A stretch of DNA of 64,000 nt from Halomonas sp. McH1-25 (GCF_022348165.1 NZ_JAKRFI010000006.1:185635-249634); one strand, 5' to 3'; shown: positions 43,209 through 52,499, counted from the first letter of the stretch. Notes: generated from the sequence alone by a model not told the origin. A program made the numbers and translations.

Positions 43209-44408
43209 GTGCAACAGGACGTAAAAGCCAATGTGCTGCTGAGAAACAACGTAAAGGTCACCGGCCATGGCACGCAGGCCATGATCTTTGCCGCGGGGTT
43301 CGGCTGCGATCAGAATATGTGGCGATTCGTGGCGCCGTCTTTCGCCGATGACTACCGTATCGTCCTGTTCGACTATGTCGGAGCGGGCCAGTCAGACCTT
43401 TCGGCGTATACATCGGAGCGATACGCCAGCCTGGACGGCTACGCACAGGACGTGCTGGATGTGCTGGCCGCCCTGGATATCCGCCGCGCCATCTTCATCG
43501 GTCACTCGGTGAGCGGCATGATTGGCCTGCTCGCGTCGATCCGCGAACCCGAGCGTTTCGAACGTCTCGTCATGGTCGGTCCATCGCCTTGCTACCTGAA
43601 CCATCCACCCGACTACATGGGCGGTTTCGAACAGAGCGCCCTGATCGGGCTGCTTGCCATGATGGAGAAGAACGACCTGGGCTGGGCCGGCTTCCTGGCG
43701 CCCACCATCATGAGTCATGAGGCGAGACCGGAACTGACGGAAGAGCTGCAAGAGAGCTTCTGTGCCACCGACCCGGCCATTGCCCGCAATTTTGCCGCCG
43801 TCACGTTCTTTTCCGACAACCGCGCCGACCTCCCCCAAGCCACGGTGCCTGCCTTGGTCCTCCAGGCCCGGGAAGATGCGATTGCCTCGCCGGCCATCGG
43901 GGAGTATGTACATCAACACATGCCTCGTAGCACCTACAAGCTCATGTCCGCTACGGGACATTGCCCGCACATGAGCCATCCCTCTGAAGTCATCCGCGCG
44001 ATCCGCGAATACCTACCCTGTCCGGCCTATGCGCCGGTAGCGTCATCAGCCGGCTCGCTCTATTCGTTACCTTGCGGCTTTCTGGCATTCACGATGGAGG
44101 GCAAGATAACGACGGCCAACGATAAGCTACAGCAGTGGCTGGGCTATTCCCCCGATGATCTACAAGGGCGCTCGGTAGATTTCATCCTCACGGACGCCAG
44201 CCGACTTTTCTTTCAGATGTATCTATTCCCCATGGTCCGTCTCCAGGGCAAGGCCGAGAACCTACGTCTTTCTTTATTGACGCGAGATGGCAGCGAGCTC
44301 CCTGTCCGGGTGAACGGAACCTGCCAGAACGTGCAGGGGCAGTTGATCGTCGAGTGCGTCATGCTGGAAGACACGGCAATCGAGAGGGAGCCGCGTCCAA
44401 CGGCTTGA
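43209..44408 (+). CDS. RsbQ/KAI2-like alpha/beta hydrolase fused to a PAS domain
   Basis: 399 residues. Residues 1-270 match Bacillus RsbQ very closely over their whole length: APGFGCDQ-like FAAGFGCDQNMWRFVAPSF, the nucleophile Ser100 in GHSVSGMIG, VGPSPCYLNHPPDYMGGF, FFSDNRADL, Asp in QAREDAI and His in ATGHCPHMSHP. Residues about 285-385 form a PAS domain (LPCGFLAFTMEGKITTANDK, LGYSPDDLQGRSVDFIL). In Bacillus, RsbQ works with the separate PAS-phosphatase RsbP in energy-stress sensing; plant relatives are karrikin/strigolactone receptors. The fusion suggests that the hydrolase makes or relays a small ligand to its own PAS. GTG start at 43209 is supported by AGGGG upstream and by homology beginning there. 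Confidence 0.88.
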   Translation: MQQDVKANVLLRNNVKVTGHGTQAMIFAAGFGCDQNMWRFVAPSFADDYRIVLFDYVGAGQSDLSAYTSERYASLDGYAQDVLDVLAALDIRRAIFIGHSVSGMIGLLASIREPERFERLVMVGPSPCYLNHPPDYMGGFEQSALIGLLAMMEKNDLGWAGFLAPTIMSHEARPELTEELQESFCATDPAIARNFAAVTFFSDNRADLPQATVPALVLQAREDAIASPAIGEYVHQHMPRSTYKLMSATGHCPHMSHPSEVIRAIREYLPCPAYAPVASSAGSLYSLPCGFLAFTMEGKITTANDKLQQWLGYSPDDLQGRSVDFILTDASRLFFQMYLFPMVRLQGKAENLRLSLLTRDGSELPVRVNGTCQNVQGQLIVECVMLEDTAIEREPRPTA

Positions 44409-44474
44409 GCCGTTACCGCAACCTCACTGGCACATGAACCTGACCCACCGGCGAAATCTGCAATCCAAATGGTT

Positions 44475-44497
44475 GCCGGCCGTAGATCTCGGCCGGC
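44475..44497. terminator. Hairpin between convergent RsbQ-PAS and benE genes
   Basis: GCCGGCC (44475-44481) and GGCCGGC (44491-44497) are exact arms with a nine-base loop, placed 70 bases after the plus-strand stop and just beyond the benE stop. It could end both transcripts, but T runs are absent. Confidence 0.45.
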
Positions 44498-44510
44498 TTC
44501 AGCTACGTCG

Positions 44511-45707
44511 TCACCTACCTTGCGACTCCTGGCGATAAACCTGACGCTTGCGATAGCGGCGATGCAATAGGGCATAGGCTACACAGCCGATCACCACGCC
44601 CCAGAAGGCAGCTCCCAGGCCAAACAGGCTCAGTCCCGAGGCGGTGACCATGAAAGTGATGACGGACGCCTCGCGATGATCCTCCGCCTCGATTGCCGTC
44701 ATGATATTGGCGCTGATGGCCCCGATCAGTGCCAGACCGGCCAGCACGGCCACGAACGCTCCCGGCAACGCCGTGAACAAGGCGACGATGCTGCCCGCAA
44801 AACACCCTCCGATGAGGTAGAACAGGCCGTTGGCGATGCCGGCGACATAGCGCCTGCTCGGGTCTTCGTGAGCGTCCTTGCCGGTACAGATGGCCGCCGT
44901 GATCGCTGCGATGGCGGTGGTGACACCACCGAAGACAGCCACGATCATGGAGGTCAGGCTGGTCACGCTGATGATCGAGCGCGCCGACGCCGGGTAGCCG
45001 GCACCGCGCAGGATGGCCATGCCGGGCAGGAACTGGCCCGTGAGGCTGACCAGCACCAGCGGAATCGCCAGGCTCAGGGTCGCGTGCCAGGTCCACTCGG
45101 GCGCGATGAATACCGGTGACACCAACTGCCAGCGCACGCCGTCCAGCGAGGCGCCTTCCAGGCCGATGGCCAGCCCGGCCCCGGTCACGAGCAGCAGGAT
45201 CAGGCAGTAGCGGGGCGCCAGGCGTTTGAACAGCAGGTAGGCAAGCAACATGCCGACCGCCAGCAGGGGTGTCCCCTCGATGGCCTGGAAGGCCCCCAGC
45301 CCGAACTGGAAGAGGATGCCCGCCATCATGCCCGCCGCGATGCCCCGGGGAATCACGCTCATCAGCCGGTCGAAGGTGCCGGTGATACCGATCGCGAAGA
45401 TGATGAGTGCAGCCGTGAGATACGCGCCTACCGCCTCGTTCAGCGACAGACCAGGGAACAGCGTGACTAGCAGCGCCGTGCCGGGCGCCGACCAAGCCGT
45501 GACCACTGGAATCTTTAGCCAGGCACTCAGCGCAATACCCGAGACGGCGGCCCCCATCGAGATGGCCCACACCCAGGACGTCATCATCGCGGACGAAACA
45601 TCCGCGCTCTGCGCCGCCTGGAAGAAGATCGCCAACGGCCCGGAATAGGAGATCAATACCGCGAGAAACCCCGCCGTCACGGCGGGCAACGACCAATCCT
45701 TGAACAT
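44511..45707 (-). CDS. benE: Benzoate/H+ symporter BenE
   Basis: 398-residue inner-membrane protein with about twelve hydrophobic segments. BenE-family patterns are VTAGFLAVLISYSGPLAIFF near the start, TAWSAPGTALL, PRGIAAGMMAGILFQFGL and NIMTAIEAEDHREASVITFM near the end. It imports benzoate with protons. The ATG at 45707 lies 109 bases beyond the benK stop, behind a terminator and an inverted repeat. It may therefore be transcribed on its own as well as with the ben operon. Confidence 0.93.
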   Translation of the reverse strand: MFKDWSLPAVTAGFLAVLISYSGPLAIFFQAAQSADVSSAMMTSWVWAISMGAAVSGIALSAWLKIPVVTAWSAPGTALLVTLFPGLSLNEAVGAYLTAALIIFAIGITGTFDRLMSVIPRGIAAGMMAGILFQFGLGAFQAIEGTPLLAVGMLLAYLLFKRLAPRYCLILLLVTGAGLAIGLEGASLDGVRWQLVSPVFIAPEWTWHATLSLAIPLVLVSLTGQFLPGMAILRGAGYPASARSIISVTSLTSMIVAVFGGVTTAIAAITAAICTGKDAHEDPSRRYVAGIANGLFYLIGGCFAGSIVALFTALPGAFVAVLAGLALIGAISANIMTAIEAEDHREASVITFMVTASGLSLFGLGAAFWGVVIGCVAYALLHRRYRKRQVYRQESQGR

Positions 45708-45726
45708 GTGCTTTTCGCTCCTTTCG

Positions 45727-45750
45727 GGGCGTATTGTTATGAATACTCCC
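45727..45750. promoter_or_regulatory. Inverted repeat upstream of benE
   Basis: GGG-C-GTATT (45727-45735) and AATAC-T-CCC (45742-45750) are symmetrical around a six-base centre (one C/T mismatch). It lies 20 bases upstream of the benE start and just below the benK terminator, so an operator for separate benE control is plausible. Confidence 0.4.
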
Positions 45751-45759
45751 GAATAACAC

Positions 45760-45787
45760 AAAAAACGCCCGCGAGGCATCGCGGGCG
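45760..45787 (-). terminator. Rho-independent terminator after benK
   Basis: CGCCCGCG (45766-45773) and CGCGGGCG (45780-45787) form a perfect 8-bp stem. On the minus strand the hairpin is followed by TTTTTTGTG. It lies 29 bases after the benK stop and separates it from benE. Confidence 0.85.
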
Positions 45788-45815
45788 AAGAAGGACCCTA
45801 GCCAGGGTACGTCCG

Positions 45816-47171
45816 TCAGCCTCCGCTGGGGGCTATGGAGGAGGGCTGCGCTCCCGTGCGTGCTGCCTGGGCATCACCGACGCGTCGGCTGACCAGGAAC
45901 ACGGCCACGGCAGCAATCACGCCGGGAATGGCAAAGGCAATGAAGTTGAGATGGTGCGGCAAGGCCAGCGCCAGCAGACTGCCACCCAGCAGCGGCCCGA
46001 CGATAGCACCGTTGCGGCCGATCCCCGAGGCCCACCCTAGCCCGGTGGAGCGGATCGCGATGGGATAGAACTGGGCGACGTAGGCGTAGAGCAGGATTTG
46101 CGAGCCGATGGTGGTCGCCCCGGCAACGGCGACCAGGCTATAGAGCACCCACATCGGGCTCTCGAAGCCGAGCAGGCTGAGCGATGCCGCAGCGAAGATG
46201 AAGAACACCACCAGCACGGTCTTGAGATGGAAGCGATCGGCCAGCCAGCCGCCACCCACGGCCCCGACGATAGCGCCGATGTTGAGCACCATCAGGAACA
46301 TCAGGCTCGAGCTCAGCGCGTAACCGGCCATGGACATCAGCTTGGGCAGCCAGGAGCCCAGCGCATAGACCATCAGCAGGCACATGAAGAAGGCGGTCCA
46401 GAACATCAGGGTGCTGAGTGCACGGCCTTCTTTGAACAGGTCGAGCACGGGGGCCTTGGACTCCTTGGCGGCAGGCAACGCCAGCGTATCGGATGTCGAG
46501 ATGTCCTGGCTTGGGTCGATGGCTTTCAGAATACGACGCGCCTCGTCGTCTCGCCCTTGGCGGAGCAGGAAGCCGACGGAGTCCGGCAGGAACTTGATGA
46601 TCAGCGGCAACATCAGTAGCGGAACGGCCGCCAGGAAGAACATCACTTGCCAGCCGAAGGTCGGCACGATCCAGATACCCAGGCCGGCCGACATCATGCC
46701 GCCCACTGCATAGCCACTGAACATCACCGCCACCAGCGTGCTGCGTGAGCGCTTGGGTGCATACTCGGTCATCAGGGCCACAACGTTCGGCATCACACCG
46801 CCGATCCCCAGCCCGGCAATGAAACGCAGGATGCCGAACTGCCAGGGCGTGGTGGCGAAGCCGTTGATCACCGTCGTCGCGCTGAACAGGACGACGCAGA
46901 GCAGAATCGTCTTCTTGCGTCCCCACTTGTCGGACAGCGTGCCGAAGGACATCGCGCCGAACATCATGCCGAACAGGGCGCTACTCCCGAGCAGCCCCGC
47001 CACCATGGGACTGAGTTGCCACTGTTCCATAAGCAGGGGCAGAACCACCCCGTAAATGACCAGATCATAGCCATCGAAGATGATGACCAGGGTGCACCAG
47101 AACAGCACGTTCCAGTGGAACGGCGTGAACCGGGCGTTATCCACTACCTCGTTGACGTCGATCGTACGCAT
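45816..47171 (-). CDS. benK: MFS aromatic acid/H+ symporter, BenK/PcaK type
   Basis: 451 residues, twelve membrane segments. The AAHS-family signature DGYDLVIYG (about residues 33-41) with its key Asp is present, as are the loop 2-3 motif GTLSDKWGRKK (about 78-88) and PKRSRSTLVAVMFSGYAVGG. It belongs to the benzoate/4-hydroxybenzoate/protocatechuate symporters. As it follows benD, benzoate is the likely substrate. A palindromic GTCGCCGCC-ACA-GGCGGCGAC sits in the 97-base gap above it. Confidence 0.93.
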   Translation of the reverse strand: MRTIDVNEVVDNARFTPFHWNVLFWCTLVIIFDGYDLVIYGVVLPLLMEQWQLSPMVAGLLGSSALFGMMFGAMSFGTLSDKWGRKKTILLCVVLFSATTVINGFATTPWQFGILRFIAGLGIGGVMPNVVALMTEYAPKRSRSTLVAVMFSGYAVGGMMSAGLGIWIVPTFGWQVMFFLAAVPLLMLPLIIKFLPDSVGFLLRQGRDDEARRILKAIDPSQDISTSDTLALPAAKESKAPVLDLFKEGRALSTLMFWTAFFMCLLMVYALGSWLPKLMSMAGYALSSSLMFLMVLNIGAIVGAVGGGWLADRFHLKTVLVVFFIFAAASLSLLGFESPMWVLYSLVAVAGATTIGSQILLYAYVAQFYPIAIRSTGLGWASGIGRNGAIVGPLLGGSLLALALPHHLNFIAFAIPGVIAAVAVFLVSRRVGDAQAARTGAQPSSIAPSGG

Positions 47172-47214
47172 TGTCGTGCTCCATAGTTATACAGTTGTCG
47201 AGCAGCAGGGGATC

Positions 47215-47235
47215 GTCGCCGCCACAGGCGGCGAC
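47215..47235 (-). promoter_or_regulatory. Stem-loop between benD and benK
   Basis: GTCGCCGCC (47215-47223), ACA, GGCGGCGAC (47227-47235): a perfect 9-bp stem, 33 bases after the benD stop, with no T run. It may stabilise the upstream message or reduce read-through into benK. Confidence 0.5.
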
Positions 47236-47268
47236 AGCTGGCGTTGGTGTTGATAGTGATGTGTACGA

Positions 47269-48069
47269 CTAGCCCTGATCGCCTCCCGCCACCGGAACCA
47301 CGTTGCCGGTGATGTAGCTGGCCTCACCCGATGCCAGAAACAGGATGGGCGCGGCCTGTTCGTCCAGGGTCCCGTAACGGCCGAACAGGCAGCTCTGCTT
47401 GGTCTGATCGATATGCGCCTGGAACCAGGCCTGTTCCTGGTCATTGCGCGGCTCAGGGGTGCCGCGCGAGATACGCCGCGGCGGCGCCTCGGTACCACCG
47501 GGAGCGGTGGCAACCACGCGGATGCCATGCTCGGCATATTCGAAGGCCAGCGAGGCGGTGATCGCGTTGATCCCGCCCTTGGCTGCCGAGTAAGGAATGC
47601 GATGGATGCCGCGGGTCGCCGCCGACGAGACATTGACGATGACGCCGCTGCCCTGCTCGACCATGGTTGGCAGCGCCGCCCGGCAACACCACAGGGTCGG
47701 CATCAGCGAGCGGGTGATCTCGGCGCTAATCTCGGCGTCGGTAAACTCGACGAACGGCTTGAAGTTGATCGCCCCGCCGACGTTGTTGATGAGGATGTCG
47801 ATCCGGCCGAAACGCTCGCGGGCCTGGCGCAGGGCATCCTCGGCACCTGCCCAGGTTTCGAGATCGGCCTGGATGGCAATCGCTTCGCCGCCCTGGCCAG
47901 TGATGGCTTCCACGACCTCATGCACCACGTCGGCACGGTCGATCAGCGCCAGGCGAGCCCCCTCCTCGGCAGCCCGCTCGGCGACCCGCCGCCCGATGCC
48001 CTGGGCGGCACCGGTCACGACCATCACGTGATTCTGGAAGCGTGAGGCTTGAACGCGGGTAGTACTCAT
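47269..48069 (-). CDS. benD: 1,6-dihydroxycyclohexa-2,4-diene-1-carboxylate dehydrogenase
   Basis: 266-residue SDR. The cofactor motif TGAAQGIGRR is at about residues 18-27. NNVGGAI, the catalytic Ser in VNVSSAATRG and the YSAAKGG active site (about 156-162) follow. It oxidises and decarboxylates benzoate cis-diol to catechol using NAD. The start at 48069 overlaps the benC stop by four bases and has GAGGAGGTC upstream. A longer frame beginning at 48192 would lie inside benC and is not used. Confidence 0.93.
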   Translation of the reverse strand: MSTTRVQASRFQNHVMVVTGAAQGIGRRVAERAAEEGARLALIDRADVVHEVVEAITGQGGEAIAIQADLETWAGAEDALRQARERFGRIDILINNVGGAINFKPFVEFTDAEISAEITRSLMPTLWCCRAALPTMVEQGSGVIVNVSSAATRGIHRIPYSAAKGGINAITASLAFEYAEHGIRVVATAPGGTEAPPRRISRGTPEPRNDQEQAWFQAHIDQTKQSCLFGRYGTLDEQAAPILFLASGEASYITGNVVPVAGGDQG

Positions 48070-49100
48070 GCGACCTCCTCGCTGGCGGGCGTCAGGCTCG
48101 GTGCGAATTTCTCGTAGTGGAAATTGGCTGGCGTGAAGTCCTGTTCGCGGAAGTGCTTGAGCACGGCATCGACCATTGGCGGTGGCCCGCACAGGTAGAC
48201 GTCCACGTCGCCATCGTGCAGCACCTCAGGTGCCATGTGGCGCGTCACGTAGCCCTTGCGCGGGTGTTGGCTCGCCTCGTCGGCGACCACGGTGGTATAG
48301 CTGAACTCGGGCAACGTCTCGGCAAAGGTCTCAAGCGCATCCATCTTGACCAGGTGATCGTCGCGGCTGACGCCGTAGATCATGTGAATCGGCTGATCGC
48401 AGCCCTTCTCTTCCAGCAATTGCAACATGGACAGGAACGGCGCCAGGCCGGTGCCACCGGCCAGCATCAGCAATGGGCGCTTCACTTCACGCAGGTAGAA
48501 GCTGCCCAGCGGCCCGGTCATGGTCAGACGCTCGCCGGGCTTGGCCGCGCCGGTCAGGTAGCCACTCATCAAGCCATCCGGCACGTTGCGGATCAGAAAC
48601 GACGCGCATTTGTCGCCTGGGCGCGAGCTGAACGAGTAGGAGCGCGTCTCTTCGCTGCCCGGCACCTGGATGTTGATGTACTGCCCAGGCAAGAAGGTCA
48701 GCTCAGCGTCTTCATCCAGATCCACCGCCAGCTCGATGCTGTCCTCGGAGAGCTGCTCGACCCGAGCCACCCGGCCTGTGAGTTCGCCGACCTGGGTCTT
48801 GCACAACGTCGACGCCACCGGTACCTGAATGACGCAGTCGGACGACGGTACCATCTGGCAGGTCAGCACCTTGCCCTCGGCCTCCTCCTCTTCGGAAAGC
48901 GCCTCCTCCAGATAGTCATCGCCCATGTCGAAGGCCCCCTGCTCGCAATGGCCCTTGCAGGTTCCGCAGACGCCATCGGAGCAATCCATCGGCAGGTTGA
49001 TCTTCTGGCGATAGGCAGCGTCGAGCACCGTTTCCCCTGCCTTGCAGGTGATGAAGCGGGACACGCCGTCCTCGAAGTTGAGCGCAATGGTGTAACTCAT
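48066..49100 (-). CDS. benC: Benzoate 1,2-dioxygenase electron-transfer (reductase) component
   Basis: 344 residues. The N-terminal plant-type ferredoxin has CSDGVCGTCKGHC (about residues 40-52) and the fourth cysteine in LTCQM (about 79). The FAD module includes RSYSFSS (about 158-164) and the NAD module GGTGLAPFLSML (about 210-221), ending with YLCGPPPMVDAV. It moves electrons from NADH to BenAB. It lies 28 bases after benB. Confidence 0.95.
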   Translation of the reverse strand: MSYTIALNFEDGVSRFITCKAGETVLDAAYRQKINLPMDCSDGVCGTCKGHCEQGAFDMGDDYLEEALSEEEEAEGKVLTCQMVPSSDCVIQVPVASTLCKTQVGELTGRVARVEQLSEDSIELAVDLDEDAELTFLPGQYINIQVPGSEETRSYSFSSRPGDKCASFLIRNVPDGLMSGYLTGAAKPGERLTMTGPLGSFYLREVKRPLLMLAGGTGLAPFLSMLQLLEEKGCDQPIHMIYGVSRDDHLVKMDALETFAETLPEFSYTTVVADEASQHPRKGYVTRHMAPEVLHDGDVDVYLCGPPPMVDAVLKHFREQDFTPANFHYEKFAPSLTPASEEVA

Positions 49101-49128
49101 GGTCGTTCTCCTCCCATCCGGTCGCCGT

Positions 49129-49620
49129 TCAGACGTGATACACGTCGATGACCTGATGGATGTAATCGTTGTTGAGGATCACCGTCTTCCGCTCGATCAG
49201 CGGGGTGTCCCCGGACACGTCCAGGGTGTAGAAGGACGTGCCGAAGTAGGCATTGGTCTGCTGGTAGCGGTGGCTCAGGGTGTGCCAGTTGAAGCGCAGC
49301 TCGACCTTGTCGCCGTCCTGGCTCAGTACCTCCAGGTTGGAGATCTGGTGGGTGGTGCGCGGCTCGGGAATGCTGGTCGCCCCGGAGCGCTCGGTCTTGA
49401 TGCGGTAGACCCGATCCTCCAGCCCCTCGCGGTTGGGGTAGTAGATCAGCGAGATCTCGGACTGCGGGTCCTGGGTCAGCCGGTCGTCGTCGTCCCAGGC
49501 CGGCATCCAGAACACCACGTTCTTGCTGTAGCAGGTCAGCCACTCGTCCCATTCGCGGTCGTCGAGCAGACGCGCTTCCCGATGAACGAAGGCCTGGATA
49601 TCCAGAAAGTTCATGCTCAT
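49129..49620 (-). CDS. benB: Benzoate 1,2-dioxygenase small (beta) subunit
   Basis: 163 residues with the NTF2-like ring-hydroxylase beta fold. Typical sequences are FVHREARLLDDREWDEWLTC (about residues 11-30), EISLIYYPNREGLEDRVYRI and FGTSFYTLDV. It gives the alpha3-beta3 enzyme its structure. The first ATG at 49620 has a GGAGGATATC site upstream. It lies 14 bases after benA. Confidence 0.95.
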   Translation of the reverse strand: MSMNFLDIQAFVHREARLLDDREWDEWLTCYSKNVVFWMPAWDDDDRLTQDPQSEISLIYYPNREGLEDRVYRIKTERSGATSIPEPRTTHQISNLEVLSQDGDKVELRFNWHTLSHRYQQTNAYFGTSFYTLDVSGDTPLIERKTVILNNDYIHQVIDVYHV

Positions 49621-49634
49621 GGCGATATCCTCCT

Positions 49635-51017
49635 TTACGACGCGCTCGTTGCTACGGGCGTGGTGGGAATGAACTGGCTGCGTTCCTTGTCGATGGCACG
49701 CAGCATCTCGGCGACCCAATGCTTGTGATGCATCACGTACAGACCTTCGTCCTCGGGTGACGCGCCACTGCGCAGCGGCTTCATGTCGATCGCCTTGGCA
49801 TTGTCGTCGGCGCCTTCGATCCACTGCTTGGCGCCACGGGAGAGGTCGTTCCACTCGGCATCTAGGCCGGCATAGCCGCTCTGACAGGCGCGGAACTCTT
49901 CCAGATCATCCGGGGTACCCATGCCGCTGACGTTGAAGAAATCTTCGTACTGGCGGATACGCAGCGCGCGGCTCTCGGCGGACTCGCCCTTGGGCGCGAA
50001 GCAGTAGATGGTGACTTCGCTCTTGTCCACGGCCAGCGGGCGGATGACACGAATCTGCGTGGAGAACTGGTCCATCAGGTAGACGTTGGGATACAGGCAA
50101 AGATTGCGGGTCTGATTGACGATGGAGTCGGCCCGCGCTTCGCCGAACTCCTTTTCCAGCCACTCCTTCTGTGAATAGACCGGGCGCACCTCGGGGTTGA
50201 GCAGGCGCGTCCACAGCATCATGTGGCCGTTCTCGTAGGAGTAAAAACCGCCCAGGCTCTTCGACCAGCCATTGGCATCCACCGCCTTGGTGCCACCGGC
50301 GTCGTAGTTGCGCCGCTCCATGGTCGAGGAATAGTTCCAGTGCACCGTGCTGACGTGGTAACCATCGGCACCATTCTCGGCGCCCAGCTTCCAATTGCCG
50401 CTGAACGTATAGGAAGACGTGCCGCGCAGGACCTCGAGGCCTTCCGGGGCCTGATCGACGATGTTGTCGATGATCTTGGTGGTCTCGTCCAAATGCTCGG
50501 TGAGGGGTTGGACGTCAGCGCTCAGGCTACCGAACAGGAAGCCGCGATAGTTCTCGAAGCGCGCGATGCGCTTGAGGTCGTGCGAGCCGTCCTGCTTGAA
50601 GCCTTCCGGGTACGCGCCGGTCTTCTCGTTCTTGGCCTTGAGCAGCTTGCCGTCGTTCTTGAAGGTCCAACCATGGAACGGGCAAGTGAAGGTGCCCTTG
50701 TTGCCACGCTTCTTGCGGCACAGCGTGGCGCCGCGGTGGGCGCAGGCATTGATCAGCGCGTGCAATTCGCCCTGCTTGTCGCGGGTGATGATTACCGGCT
50801 GGCGGCCCAGGGTCACGGTCATGTAGTCGCCCGGCTCAGGGATCTGGCTCTCGTGGGCCAGGAACAGCCAGTTGCCTTCGAAGATATGCTTCATTTCCAG
50901 CTCGAAGAAGGCCGGGTCGGTAAACATGCTGCGGTGGCAACGGAAGATGCCGCTCTCGGGGTCATCGACGACGGCACCGCGAACCCGCTCCTCGAGACGA
51001 TCAAGCTGAGTGGTCAT
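49635..51017 (-). CDS. benA: Benzoate 1,2-dioxygenase large (alpha) subunit
   Basis: 460-residue Rieske oxygenase. The Rieske ligands are in CAHRGATLC (about residues 91-99) and CPFHGWTF (about 112-119). The mononuclear iron site includes [15 protein letters not shown] (about 214-228). It adds dioxygen to benzoate to form the cis-diol. The ATG at 51017 was chosen because GAGGAG lies seven bases upstream; an ATG two codons earlier is too close to that site. It lies 130 bases after catA in the same direction; I found no clear separate promoter in that gap. Confidence 0.95.
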   Translation of the reverse strand: MTTQLDRLEERVRGAVVDDPESGIFRCHRSMFTDPAFFELEMKHIFEGNWLFLAHESQIPEPGDYMTVTLGRQPVIITRDKQGELHALINACAHRGATLCRKKRGNKGTFTCPFHGWTFKNDGKLLKAKNEKTGAYPEGFKQDGSHDLKRIARFENYRGFLFGSLSADVQPLTEHLDETTKIIDNIVDQAPEGLEVLRGTSSYTFSGNWKLGAENGADGYHVSTVHWNYSSTMERRNYDAGGTKAVDANGWSKSLGGFYSYENGHMMLWTRLLNPEVRPVYSQKEWLEKEFGEARADSIVNQTRNLCLYPNVYLMDQFSTQIRVIRPLAVDKSEVTIYCFAPKGESAESRALRIRQYEDFFNVSGMGTPDDLEEFRACQSGYAGLDAEWNDLSRGAKQWIEGADDNAKAIDMKPLRSGASPEDEGLYVMHHKHWVAEMLRAIDKERSQFIPTTPVATSAS

Positions 51018-51149
51018 GATCATGCTCCTCATGGTGTCTTGGTCGCCGCTGCTTCCCCGTCTGTCTCGGCATCCGGCCAGGGTGCCCCACCCCATCGTCA
51101 GGGCGACGGTAAGTCAGCGGTGATCAGTATTCGTCAGGGATGTGCCGAA

Positions 51150-52121
51150 TCAGGCCTCGGCCACGGCCGTCTGAGTCCGCACCTCGATGTCTTCCTCGAG
51201 GGCACGTGGGCGCTTGTGGCGGCTTTGCTGTTCCGGGTCGGATGTCTTGGCCAGCTCGACATCGAAGATCACTTCGGTGAACGGCCCTTCCAGGCCACGC
51301 TTCTCGGCCTCGGTCGCGTTCTCGATACGCTGAGCTTCTACCACCAGCTCTTCACGGGTGGCGAAGGCGAAATCGTCGAAGGTGTAGGGGTCGCCGGCCA
51401 GATTGATCTGGGTAGTCAGATGACGGTACCCCGGCGCAGAGATGAAGAAGTGAATATGCGCCGGGCGCTGACCATGGCGGCCCAGGGCCGACAGCACCTG
51501 GTCGGTGGGGCTTTCCGGGGGTACGCCGTAACCGGAAGGAATGATGCTGCGCACCCGGTAGCGGCCTTCGGCGTCGGCCATGATGGTCCGGCGCAGGTTA
51601 TAGTCCGACTGGGACGGATCGAAGAAGGAGTAGTTGCCCTTGGAGTCGGCGTGCCAGATCTCGACCTGGGCGCCCGCAATCGGGTTGCCGTCGGTATCGC
51701 GGACCTGCCCGGTCAACCACATGACCTCGGCGTCGGCTTCCGTGCCATCATCCATGCGTGCCTCGCCCTCACTGATGGGGGCACCGGCCACGTATAGCGG
51801 ACCTTCGATGGTGCGCGGCGTGCCACCGCTCAGACCAGCCTGTTCGTCAGCCGCATCCATGCGCATGTCCAGGTAATGGTCGAAGCCCAACCCCGGCGCC
51901 AGAAGACCGAATTGGCCGGTCTTGCCCAGTTCATTCAACAGGCTGACGGTGGACCAGAACTCCTCGGGAGTGACGTCGAAGTCATCCATCAGCTGGTACA
52001 CATCGGACAGCAGGCGATGCATGATCTGCTTGGCGCGCACGTTGCCGCCGGCTTGCTCGAAGCCACTGACAGTATTCAGAAATTCCTGAACTTCGCGGGT
52101 ATCGTAAATCTTGACGGTCAT
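51150..52121 (-). CDS. catA: Catechol 1,2-dioxygenase
   Basis: 323-residue intradiol dioxygenase. An N-terminal helical linker domain (residues ~1-100) is followed by the catalytic beta-sandwich. Ferric-iron ligands are the Tyr in IPSGYGVP (about 207), another Tyr about 35 residues earlier in QSDYNLRR, and the two His in RPAHIHFFISAPGY (about 230-232). It cleaves catechol to cis,cis-muconate. The tail after FDVELA is longer and more charged than usual. The ATG at 52121 has GAGGTAACG upstream; an in-frame ATG at 52148 is possible but less likely. Confidence 0.95.
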   Translation of the reverse strand: MTVKIYDTREVQEFLNTVSGFEQAGGNVRAKQIMHRLLSDVYQLMDDFDVTPEEFWSTVSLLNELGKTGQFGLLAPGLGFDHYLDMRMDAADEQAGLSGGTPRTIEGPLYVAGAPISEGEARMDDGTEADAEVMWLTGQVRDTDGNPIAGAQVEIWHADSKGNYSFFDPSQSDYNLRRTIMADAEGRYRVRSIIPSGYGVPPESPTDQVLSALGRHGQRPAHIHFFISAPGYRHLTTQINLAGDPYTFDDFAFATREELVVEAQRIENATEAEKRGLEGPFTEVIFDVELAKTSDPEQQSRHKRPRALEEDIEVRTQTAVAEA

Positions 52122-52208
52122 GGTCGTTACCTCACTTGTTGTAGTCATTGGTCGTCTATGAACTGGCGTGGCTAGATGTACCTGGGGCCTGCAAGGTCTC
52201 GCTCCCGT

Positions 52209-52499
52209 TCAGACATCCCCATCGCGTACGGACGACGGGTGGCGGCATAGCGGCTTGACGCGGATTTCCATGTAAGGGAACAGCGGCAGGCCACTGATGA
52301 TTTCCTGGAGTTCGGCGTTGTCCTCGACATCGAAGACACTGACGTTGGCGTAGCTGCCAGCGACCCGCCACAGGTGGCGCCACTTGCCCTGGCGCTGCAG
52401 CTCCTGTGCATAGGCCTTCTCGGTCGCTTTGATGTCGACGGCCTTCTCGGCCGGCATGTCGGGGGGCAGCTTGACGGTCATTTCGACGTGAAACAGCAT
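52209..52499 (-). CDS. catC: Muconolactone delta-isomerase
   Basis: 96 residues, the standard CatC length. MLFHVEMTVKLPPDMP at the start, EKAYAQELQRQGKWRHLWRVAG and NAELQEIISGLPLFPYM are clear family matches, with the catalytic Glu in KATEKAYAQ. It moves the double bond of muconolactone to yield 3-oxoadipate enol-lactone. GGGAG lies seven bases before the ATG. It sits between catB and catA. Confidence 0.95.
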   Translation of the reverse strand: MLFHVEMTVKLPPDMPAEKAVDIKATEKAYAQELQRQGKWRHLWRVAGSYANVSVFDVEDNAELQEIISGLPLFPYMEIRVKPLCRHPSSVRDGDV

